Shown in pieces: positions 1 to 5,420 of a stretch of DNA of 5,485 nucleotides. This DNA comes from Hyphomicrobiales bacterium (GTDB lineage Bacteria > Pseudomonadota > Alphaproteobacteria > Rhizobiales > Afifellaceae). How positions within the stretch are numbered: the stretch's first letter is position 1; each line of letters opens with the position of its first letter. Below the pieces are notes generated by a model. That model ran no database searches and was not told the DNA's origin. It saw nothing but the letters and a program-made list of their open reading frames with translations. The translations under genes and the position numbers were made by a program. The DNA is taken from assembly GCA_013812985.1 (NCBI GenBank), contig JACCSN010000103.1:1-5485 (forward strand), written 5' to 3'.

Positions 1-359
1 CCGCTTTGGATCGCATACGTGACGCCGCAAGGCGGGATAAGAGCGTCCGGTTCACGGCGCTCCTGCACCATGTGACTATCGACCTTCTGCGCTTCTCGGC
101 TCATCAGCTGAAGAGACGGGCGGCCCCGGGCGTCGACGGTGTCACATGGGATGCGTACGAGGCAGACCTGGAGAGCAATCTCCTCGATCTGCACGAACGC
201 ATTCACCGGGGCGCCTATCGAGCGAAGCCGTCGCGGCGGCGGTACATTCCCAAACCGGACGGCCGGCTACGGCCGCTCGGGATCGCGGCGCATAATGGAC
301 AAGGCTGGTTGTCTATAATAGCATCCCCTTGTTGGCGCGGCTGCCCCGCGTCGGCTTAA
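1..359 (+). pseudogene. Truncated group II intron reverse transcriptase/maturase (N-terminal fragment)
   Basis: The frame is open from the window edge (codon phase at base 3) and reads ALDRIRDAARRDKS, then RFTALLHHVT, APGVDGVTW and IPKPDGRLRPLGIAA. This is the N-terminal RT domain plus the start of the first RT block of group II intron-encoded proteins (LtrA-like), which reverse-transcribe the intron and help it splice. Family resemblance ends at base 290; the next 22 codons, to a TAA at 357-359, look random. Full-length proteins of this family are usually over 400 residues, so the catalytic YADD motif, the maturase domain X and any DNA-binding/endonuclease domain are all missing and the fragment cannot be active. 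The true start lies outside the window; the TTG at 6 is only the first start-like codon inside it. A short GGACAAG at 297-303 could be a frame-shifted remnant of the usual LEDK continuation, but it is too short to decide. Confidence 0.85.
292..319 (+). promoter_or_regulatory. AT-rich imperfect dyad with an embedded TATAAT box; candidate operator/promoter
   Basis: The left arm ATAATGGACAA (292-302) and right arm TTGTCTATAAT (309-319) form an inverted repeat around GGCTGG, matching at 9 of 11 positions, with one of the two mismatches a G-T wobble. The right arm contains a perfect -10 hexamer TATAAT at 314-319. There is no -35 hexamer at 16-18 bp spacing; the nearest TTGACA-like match (TGGACA, 296-301) is only 12 bp away. 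In this GC-rich setting the AT-rich dyad stands out. It could be an operator, for example for a LacI- or GntR-type sugar regulator, a hairpin, or a scar of the rearrangement that cut the RT gene at base 290. Confidence 0.35.
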
Positions 360-441
360 GGCACGGACCAAGTCGCCGCGAAACGGCCGACGCGAGCTGG
401 CCCGGCGCCAACTTCGCACGGGATCAGCTGACGGGCGCCAC

Positions 442-448
442 GGGAGGG
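442..448 (+). promoter_or_regulatory. Ribosome binding site of the permease gene
   Basis: GGGAGGG lies two bases before ATG 451, or about four from the core GGAG. It is the only Shine-Dalgarno-like element near the N-terminus and supports that start. Confidence 0.55.
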
Positions 449-450
449 AA

Positions 451-1509
451 ATGGAATACGCGCAAGCCAGCGGTAAGCTCGGCGAACCTCGCCAATCTGC
501 GCACGACCGGGTCCTAAAGCTGCTCGCGGTCAGCGAGGTGGGCGTCATCGGTGCGCTCGCCCTTATCGTCCTGCTCTTCTACGCAATGGAGCCGGCCTTC
601 CTCTCCGACCGCAACATCCGCGCCATCTTCACCGTGGTCTCGTTCATCGGGATTATTGCGATCGGCCAGACGATCCTGCTAGTGAATGGCGAGTTCGATC
701 TGTCCGTCGGCTCGGTCGCGGGGTTGAGCGCTGTTTGCAGCGCCAAGATGATGACCGGCGTTGCGCTGCCGGTGCCCGTCGCGATCCTGGGTGGAATCCT
801 GATCGGCGCGGCGGTTGGCCTCCTCAACGGCGTCGTGGTGGTGCGGCTCAGGATCCCCGCCTTCATCCAGACCCTCGGAATGCTGTTCATCGGACAGGGG
901 CTGATTCAGGTCGTGACCGGCGGCCGCCCAGTCTACCCGCTGCCAACCTCGGTGAGCGCTATCGGCTTCGAGCGGCCGCTGCTAGGGCTGGGATGGAGCT
1001 TCGTCTTTTTCATCATAGCCGCCGTGGTGGCGGATTTCGTACTCCGCCACACCGTGCTCGGCCGCAACATGTACGCGACCGGCGGCAACCCAGAAGTGGC
1101 ACGCCTCGTCGGCATCAACACCGATCTGTACAAGATCGGCGCTTTCGTGCTGATCGGTTCTCTTGCCGGGACTGCGGGAATGTTCGTCATGGCCGACCTT
1201 GCCAGCGGCACGACCTCGATCGGCAGTGGTTGGGAGCTGGCGGTAATCGCCGGCGTAGTAGTCGGCGGTGTCAGCCTGTTCGGCGGCGCCGGGACGATGG
1301 CGGGAGGGCTGGTCGGGATCCTGCTGCTTCAAGTGGTGCAGAGCGGCCTTGTGGTGGTCGGGGTCAATGCCAATTGGCAACAGATCGCGGTCGGCGTGAT
1401 TATGGTCCTTGCCGTTGGTCTGGACATCCTGCGCCGCCGCTTTTTCATCGCGGGCGGGTCGCGCGAGGAGGTCGTCGGCGTCGAAGCATCGCCGATCAAG
1501 TCGGAGTGA
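451..1509 (+). CDS. Sugar ABC transporter, permease subunit (RbsC/XylH/AraH type, CUT2 family)
   Basis: This 352-residue integral inner-membrane protein forms the transport channel with the ATPase encoded downstream. It has the family hallmarks EFDLSVGS (residues 81-88), GGNPEVARLVGIN (211-223) and VVGGVSLFGGAGT (270-282). Hydrophobic segments suggest about eight to ten membrane helices, the clearest near residues 31-46, 60-78, 108-131, 137-156, 181-198, 228-247, 263-298 and 312-327. The N-terminus (1-30) is hydrophilic and the C-terminal tail after RRR (328-330) is polar, as expected for cytoplasmic ends. Length is normal for the family. ATG 451 is chosen because a purine-rich GGGAGGG (442-448) precedes it closely; the spacing is a little short. 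It is the first gene of the run, an order with permease before binding protein. The substrate cannot be told from this subunit. Confidence 0.95.
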   Translation: MEYAQASGKLGEPRQSAHDRVLKLLAVSEVGVIGALALIVLLFYAMEPAFLSDRNIRAIFTVVSFIGIIAIGQTILLVNGEFDLSVGSVAGLSAVCSAKMMTGVALPVPVAILGGILIGAAVGLLNGVVVVRLRIPAFIQTLGMLFIGQGLIQVVTGGRPVYPLPTSVSAIGFERPLLGLGWSFVFFIIAAVVADFVLRHTVLGRNMYATGGNPEVARLVGINTDLYKIGAFVLIGSLAGTAGMFVMADLASGTTSIGSGWELAVIAGVVVGGVSLFGGAGTMAGGLVGILLLQVVQSGLVVVGVNANWQQIAVGVIMVLAVGLDILRRRFFIAGGSREEVVGVEASPIKSE

Positions 1510-1529
1510 GCCCCGGTCCGTTCCGGGGC
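1510..1529 (+). other. Strong GC hairpin immediately after the permease stop codon
   Basis: GCCCCGG (1510-1516) and CCGGGGC (1523-1529) form a perfect 7-bp stem with the 6-base loop TCCGTT, beginning at the base after the TGA. No T-run follows, so it is not a canonical intrinsic terminator. A role as an mRNA 3'-end stabiliser or attenuating processing element between permease and binding-protein genes is inferred. Confidence 0.6.
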
Positions 1530-1546
1530 GCCGAGATAATCGTGCC

Positions 1547-1562
1547 TGGCCGGAACTGGCCA
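1547..1562 (+). other. Small hairpin just upstream of the binding-protein ribosome binding site
   Basis: TGGCC (1547-1551) and GGCCA (1558-1562) pair around the loop GGAACT. The hairpin ends six bases before the GGGAGA Shine-Dalgarno sequence. With the larger hairpin at 1510-1529 it makes a two-stem intercistronic region. The arms are short, so chance is possible. Confidence 0.35.
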
Positions 1563-1568
1563 CAATGT

Positions 1569-1574
1569 GGGAGA
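1569..1574 (+). promoter_or_regulatory. Ribosome binding site of the binding-protein gene
   Basis: GGGAGA sits five bases before ATG 1580. It decides the start in favour of 1580 over the upstream in-frame ATG at 1565, which lacks a comparable site and would place charged and polar residues before the signal peptide. Confidence 0.65.
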
Positions 1575-1579
1575 ATCAC

Positions 1580-2536
1580 ATGTCGTTCGTAAGACTCGGA
1601 ATGGCGGCTCTTGTGGCTGCGGTAACGCTGACCGGCGCGGTAGAGGCGCAGGCGCAAAATAAGAACCTGCTCTGGGTGCAGCCAATGCGCGACCACCCGG
1701 TGCATCGTCTGATGCAGGCTGGCTTCCTCTCAAAGTGCCAAGACCTGGGCTACACTTGCGAAGTTGTTGGCAATCCGAGCGCCACGAACTACGATGTTGC
1801 GGGCAGCATCCCACTAGCCGAGGCGGCTCTCGCCCGCACAAAGTTCGGCGCCGTTGCGGTCTACGGCCCCGGGCCCGACATCTACCCCTATATCGGTAAG
1901 CTCGGAAACGAGGGCATCCCGGTCGTGACTTGGCACGTTTTACCGCCAGAGGGCTCCGTCGCGGGTCTGAAGGCCGCTACCGGCGAGGACATCGCCGATG
2001 CCGGCAACAACGCCGCCCTTGCAATGGGCGAGAAGCTCGGCGGCAAGGGCACGATCGCGCTAACCCAGGGCAGCTACAACGAAACCGAGAACGTCATGGC
2101 CGATTCCTTCCGAAAGACCATGGCGGAGAAGTATCCCGACATAAAAATCCTGGAGACGCAGGTTGAAGGTTTCGAGCCGTCGGCCGCCGAGGCCAAGGCA
2201 GTGGGCATCCTGCAGGGCAATCCCGACGTTACCGGCGCCTTCTCCACGACGGGCAACGGCGTGCAGACCTGGTCCGGCGCCGCCAGAAAGGCTGGGCGGG
2301 ATGTCACGATTATCGGCATGGACTACATCCGGCAGAACCTCGACATCATTAAGTCGGGCGCTGCGTATGGCCTTGTCGCCCAGCCGCTGTTCGAAGAAGG
2401 CGCGAAGACGGCCGAGCTCGCCGCCGCGCTTGCGGAAGGCAAAGAGGTTCCATATCTCAATCCGCTGCCGGCCAAGGTCATCACCGCGGCCGATCTCGAC
2501 CCTTACTACGCCATCCTGGACAGCGCCGGCCAGTAG
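1580..2536 (+). CDS. Sugar ABC transporter, periplasmic substrate-binding protein (RbsB-like, Peripla_BP_4 fold)
   Basis: The product has 318 residues and is exported to the periplasm, where it binds the ligand and delivers it to the permease. Residues 1-26 form a Sec signal peptide: a short basic start (R5), a hydrophobic core (about 7-20) and an Ala-rich cleavage region near VEAQAQ. The mature part has the two-lobed type I binding-protein pattern, with a first strand KNLLWVQ (28-34), GIPVVTWHV (112-120), KGTIALTQG (156-164), VTGAFSTTGNG (217-227), VTIIGMDY (242-249) and GLVAQPLFEEG (264-274). The last two match the usual VGxD and QxPxxxG elements. The aspartate/arginine ligand contacts of RbsB after the PVV strand are replaced here by TWHVLPPEG (117-125), so the ligand is probably not ribose. 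The only two cysteines, C53 and C60, may form a disulfide. A run-on extension to base 1409 overlaps the permease and was rejected. Confidence 0.93.
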   Translation: MSFVRLGMAALVAAVTLTGAVEAQAQNKNLLWVQPMRDHPVHRLMQAGFLSKCQDLGYTCEVVGNPSATNYDVAGSIPLAEAALARTKFGAVAVYGPGPDIYPYIGKLGNEGIPVVTWHVLPPEGSVAGLKAATGEDIADAGNNAALAMGEKLGGKGTIALTQGSYNETENVMADSFRKTMAEKYPDIKILETQVEGFEPSAAEAKAVGILQGNPDVTGAFSTTGNGVQTWSGAARKAGRDVTIIGMDYIRQNLDIIKSGAAYGLVAQPLFEEGAKTAELAAALAEGKEVPYLNPLPAKVITAADLDPYYAILDSAGQ

Positions 2537-2549
2537 ATCGGCCTCGGCG

Positions 2550-2577
2550 CCAGCGTCGGGAATAATCCCTGCGCTGG
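2550..2577 (+). other. Intercistronic hairpin between binding-protein and ATPase genes
   Basis: CCAGCG (2550-2555) pairs with CGCTGG (2572-2577). After a T-G wobble and one C-T mismatch, GGGA (2558-2561) pairs with TCCC (2566-2569), closing the four-base loop ATAA. It lies 14 bases after the binding-protein stop and has no following T-run. In ABC operons such hairpins often protect the upstream binding-protein mRNA from 3' decay or partly end transcription, giving more binding protein than ATPase. That role here is inferred from position. Confidence 0.6.
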
Positions 2578-2601
2578 TACCTGCAGCCAGAGCGCAACGC
2601 C

Positions 2602-4146
2602 ATGGTCGAAGCCACCGATCCTTCGTTCGTTGTCGAGGCCCTCGGCATCGGAAAGAGCTTCGCCGGGGTGCAGGCGCTCCGGGGTGTCGACTTCCGGGTC
2701 CGCCGCGGCGAAATCCATGCATTGCTCGGCCAGAACGGCGCCGGGAAATCAACCCTCGTCAAGGTTCTCAACGGCGTGCATCGGCACGGCTCGTTCGAGG
2801 GGGCCATTATCCTCAACGGATCGTCGGTCTCATTTGCCTCGACGGCCCACGCCCGGCGGGGAGGAGTCGGCTATGTCCCGCAAGAAATCGAGGTTCTCGA
2901 ACAGCTCTCGATGGCGGAGAACGTTTTCGCCGGGAATACAGGGCTCGGCAGCGGCCTGATTGTCCGGCAAAGGACGCTCGAGTCGCAGGCCCGAGCCCTG
3001 TTCCGAGAGCTCGGCCTCAACATCCGGCCTTCGGCGCTTGTTGCCTCGCTTACGCCAGCGCAGCGCCACATCGTGATGATCGCCCGCGCGCTGGCCGCAA
3101 AACCCGCCGTGCTGATGTTGGACGAACCGACGGCGTCGCTTTCCGGATCAGAGGTCGACATGCTTTTCGCCGTGCTCCGGCGTCTGAAGGCGCAGGGCAC
3201 CACGATGATTTTCATCACGCACCGGCTACCGGAAGTCATGGCGCTTTGCGACCACGCAACAGTGCTGCGCGACGGGCGGGTGGCGGCGGACCTGGAACGC
3301 TCGGAATTCGACGAGGCCCGGCTCATTTCCGCAATGTCTGGACAGCGGATAAGCCGCCTCTATCCGCAACACGAAGCCCCGCGCGGGTCGGAGACGCTGC
3401 TGAAGTTGGAAGACGTTTCAGTCGCTGACGGCAGTGGTCAGCACCGCAGCCTGCGCGGCATCAATCTTCAGCTGCGCGCCGGCGAGATCCTGGGGATCGC
3501 CGGCCTGCTCGGCTCGGGTCGTTCGGAGCTTCTCGGCGCGATCTACGGTGCCGTGCCCTATAGTGGGCGTATTCTCGTCGAGGGGAGAGAGGTCGCGCTT
3601 CGCTCGCCCAAGAACGCGCGCGACGCCGCGATCGCGCTGCTGACGGAGGACCGCAAACGCTCTGGACTCCTGTTTAACCTGCCTGTGGCGAGGAACATCA
3701 CGATCGGCAACCTTAACCTCTTCTCCGCCGGCGGCATTGTGCGCGGGGCGGCTGAGCGGACGGCGGCGCTGCGCGCCATGCACGAGCTGCGCGTGAAAGC
3801 GCCATCCCTCGGGGCGGCCGTGGCGCATCTCAGCGGCGGCAATCAGCAGAAGCTGCTGCTCGCACGCGTGCTTATGCGGGACCCGAAGATTCTGCTCCTT
3901 GACGAACCCACCAAGGGCGTGGACGTCGGCACACGGCACGAGATCTACCGGCTGATCGTGGACCTCGCGGACAGGGGTGTCGGCCTGATCGTCGTCTCCT
4001 CCGAGCTGGAAGAGGTGATCGGCCTTTGCGATCGCTGCCTCATACTGGCGGAAGGCCGCATCGTGGACGAGTTCACGCGAGGGGAGGGCAGCGAGGAGCG
4101 AGTCCTCCGCTCTATCGCGGCAGCGCAGGCCCGGCGGGCGGCGTGA
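2602..4146 (+). CDS. Sugar ABC transporter, double-domain ATPase (RbsA/MglA/XylG type)
   Basis: This 514-residue cytoplasmic protein powers import through the permease and contains two nucleotide-binding domains in one chain, as usual for CUT2 sugar transporters. Domain 1 has Walker A GQNGAGKST (43-51), Q-loop Q94, signature region SLTPAQ (149-154), Walker B VLMLDEP (170-176) and switch H207. Domain 2 has the P-loop-like GLLGSGRSEL (301-310), which lacks the lysine as is normal for the second domain of this family. It continues with LTEDRKRSGL (347-356), signature LSGGNQQK (410-417), Walker B LLLDEPTKG (431-439) and SSELEE (466-471). The first signature departs from the usual LSVAQ/LSVGQ form. 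ATG 2602 is the only reasonable start, because an in-frame stop lies at 2563-2565; the Shine-Dalgarno (CAGAG, 2587-2591) is weak, which fits translation below that of the binding protein. Full length for the family. Confidence 0.95.
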   Translation: MVEATDPSFVVEALGIGKSFAGVQALRGVDFRVRRGEIHALLGQNGAGKSTLVKVLNGVHRHGSFEGAIILNGSSVSFASTAHARRGGVGYVPQEIEVLEQLSMAENVFAGNTGLGSGLIVRQRTLESQARALFRELGLNIRPSALVASLTPAQRHIVMIARALAAKPAVLMLDEPTASLSGSEVDMLFAVLRRLKAQGTTMIFITHRLPEVMALCDHATVLRDGRVAADLERSEFDEARLISAMSGQRISRLYPQHEAPRGSETLLKLEDVSVADGSGQHRSLRGINLQLRAGEILGIAGLLGSGRSELLGAIYGAVPYSGRILVEGREVALRSPKNARDAAIALLTEDRKRSGLLFNLPVARNITIGNLNLFSAGGIVRGAAERTAALRAMHELRVKAPSLGAAVAHLSGGNQQKLLLARVLMRDPKILLLDEPTKGVDVGTRHEIYRLIVDLADRGVGLIVVSSELEEVIGLCDRCLILAEGRIVDEFTRGEGSEERVLRSIAAAQARRAA

Positions 4147-4937
4147 GGACGGCGAGGCGAGACCGTTTCGAATCGCTCGCGGGTAAAGTCGCGTTGGTGA
4201 CCGGGGCCGCGACGGGGATCGGCCGCGCCACCGGAGCGCTGCTCGCCGCGTCCGGGATGCAGGTCTACGGAATAGGCGGCGATGCCGTAGACGGACATGA
4301 ACTTGCCCACGAGGCAGCGAAAAGGGGTGAGCCGATCCAGTTTCAGGAGGTGGACATTCGGGACGACGCGGCGGTGCGCGATGCGGTTGCCGCCGCTGTA
4401 GACACGTACGGGCGCCTCGACTCGGTGGTAAACGCCGCCGGAATCTACCTCAGTGGCAAGCGGGCCGAGCACGTCGGCGATGATGAATGGGATCTGACGC
4501 TCGGGGTCAATCTCGCCGGGACGTTCCGAGTCTGCCGGGCGGCGCTGCCGGAGATCAGAACCGCCGGCGGCGGCGCAATCGTCAACATAGCATCCGTGCA
4601 CGCCCTGGCGACAGTGTCTATGGTGCCGGCCTATGCCGCAAGCAAGGGCGGCGTGGTCGCGCTGTCGCGGCAACTGGCACTCGATTATGCAGCCGACCGC
4701 ATCCGAGTGAACGCGCTGATCGTCGGATCCGTGGACACGCGCATGACGCGGCCGTCAGTCGAGCCGCCTGGCTGGCCGGAATCGGTAGGCCTGTCCTTCG
4801 CGCCGACGGCCGTGCCTCGCATCGCCGATCCAACAGAGATAGCGTCCGTGATCGCCTTCCTCCTGTCGGACTCGGCCTCATTCATCACCGGCTCCGGGCT
4901 CGTAGCCGATGGAGGGATGACGGCGCTCCTGTTCTGA
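4143..4937 (+). CDS. Short-chain dehydrogenase/reductase (SDR), probable sugar or polyol dehydrogenase
   Basis: The product is a 264-residue classical SDR, an NAD(P)-dependent cytoplasmic oxidoreductase, usually a tetramer. It has the dinucleotide motif TGAATGIG (20-27), D71 before the cofactor adenine, NAAG (97-100), N123, S151 in VNIAS, Y164 and K168 in YAASK, and the C-terminal ITGSGLVADGG (248-258). All catalytic residues are present. GTG 4143 is chosen because its GTGA overlaps the ATPase stop by four bases, a layout typical of translational coupling. A longer frame reaching TTG 4026 would run deep inside the ATPase gene and only adds Arg-rich residues. At the end of the second strand (VYGIGG, 41-46) there is no acidic residue where NAD-preferring members usually carry Asp, so cofactor choice is unclear. 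Context suggests it oxidises the imported carbohydrate or a derivative; the substrate is unknown. Confidence 0.93.
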   Translation: MRTARRDRFESLAGKVALVTGAATGIGRATGALLAASGMQVYGIGGDAVDGHELAHEAAKRGEPIQFQEVDIRDDAAVRDAVAAAVDTYGRLDSVVNAAGIYLSGKRAEHVGDDEWDLTLGVNLAGTFRVCRAALPEIRTAGGGAIVNIASVHALATVSMVPAYAASKGGVVALSRQLALDYAADRIRVNALIVGSVDTRMTRPSVEPPGWPESVGLSFAPTAVPRIADPTEIASVIAFLLSDSASFITGSGLVADGGMTALLF

Positions 4938-4956
4938 CCGAGTCAACCGGTCGGGA
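4932..4956 (+). terminator. Hairpin over the SDR stop codon; possible weak terminator
   Basis: GACCG (4936-4940) and CGGTC (4948-4952) pair around AGTCAAC. The stem extends outward to nine pairs (4932-4940 with 4948-4956) if two G-U wobbles are counted. It includes the TGA of the last operon gene. No T-run follows, so it is at most a Rho-assisted or 3'-stabilising structure. Confidence 0.35.
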
Positions 4957-5164
4957 ATCCATCGCGTTCCATCCTCAACGGCCGGCCTTGTTGCTGCCGC
5001 CATTACCACCGAGGCCCGCGGCCGCCCCCATTACCTGATTGGCGCGCCGGCCGACACTCCCGGAGAGGTGGCCATAGGCCCCGGTGCCGCCAGTCCGGAC
5101 CATGTTCGTTGTGCTGATACGTAGCGGCCACGTTCGTCGGCGCTCGTCGCGGATGCAGGCGCTG
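4938..5164. other. Very GC-rich region after the operon with no supported gene
   Basis: No recognisable gene lies here. The stretch is rich in GC palindromes, including GGCCGGCC (4980-4987), GCGGCCGC (5018-5025) and GGCGCGCC (5041-5048), and has a CCATTACC direct repeat (5000-5007 and 5028-5035). The only suggestive frame is a glycine-rich minus-strand mini-ORF at 4975-5103, treated as a finding rather than a gene. The boundary with the putative intron on the right is not resolved. Confidence 0.4.
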
Positions 5165-5354
5165 GTTTTTCCCGCCTATAAAAAGGAGGCCGTGAAGCCG
5201 TGACCGCGGCGATATTCTGGGTGAAGCCACGGGCCAGATGGAAAGAGACCAGCGTGGCACGAGTTGGGAGGCGGATCCGAGCTGCCGCCGATCGGGATCA
5301 CGGAAATCCGGCGCAATCATTGTTGATCCGAAACATGGCATGGACGAGCAAGAC

Positions 5355-5420
5355 TGCTGAGCCGGATGCCTGGCTGCCGTCCTCACCAACCCCCAAGCGG
5401 CTTCGTGAGCCGGCTCAGCA
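5355..5420 (+). repeat. Perfect 11-bp inverted repeat
   Basis: TGCTGAGCCGG (5355-5365) is the exact reverse complement of CCGGCTCAGCA (5410-5420), with 44 bases between. It fits a long-range stem of a structured RNA, consistent with the group II intron reading of this region. It could instead be a transposon-end-like repeat, but no transposase is nearby. Confidence 0.6.

Larger units (their letters stand above)
291..450. other. Non-coding leader region between the RT fragment and the transporter operon
   Basis: No gene is supported in these 160 bases. The stretch starts with an AT-rich dyad (292-319, listed separately). It is otherwise GC-rich and contains two GGCGCC palindromes (404-409 and 434-439) within near-repeats. 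It should hold the operon promoter, because the permease is the first gene of the + strand run, but I cannot identify a convincing paired -35/-10. Confidence 0.5.

Noticed and set aside
329..359. TTGTTG (329-334) with GCTTAA (354-359) as a promoter
   Set aside because: Spacing is 19 bp and both boxes are poor; not better than chance.
1409..1579. N-terminal extension of the binding protein to base 1409
   Set aside because: It overlaps the permease gene and puts 57 charged residues before an obvious signal peptide; ATG 1580 has a good ribosome binding site.
735..1592. 285-codon + strand frame inside the permease gene
   Set aside because: It is a shadow frame with an Arg/Gln-rich product; the permease frame carries all conserved motifs.
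2060..2752. 230-codon minus-strand frame over the binding-protein/ATPase junction
   Set aside because: It is antisense to two well-supported genes and its product is Arg/Gly-rich, a typical shadow frame of GC-rich coding DNA.
2163..3428. 421-codon + strand frame overlapping binding protein and ATPase
   Set aside because: It is out of frame with both genes, very rich in Arg and Pro, and has no domain.
4026..4142. N-terminal extension of the SDR to TTG 4026
   Set aside because: It lies inside the ATPase C-terminus and adds an Arg-rich segment not seen in SDRs; GTG 4143 gives a normal length.
5003..5389. 128-codon minus-strand frame
   Set aside because: It spans two compositionally different regions, overlaps the probable intron on the opposite strand and encodes an Arg/Pro-rich product without family resemblance.
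5357..5390. GAGCCGGATGC near 5359 resembling the start of group II intron domain V
   Set aside because: The rest of the 34-nt domain V hairpin, with its second-strand match and GTTC-like end, is not present, and domain V should lie downstream of the RT ORF, not before it.
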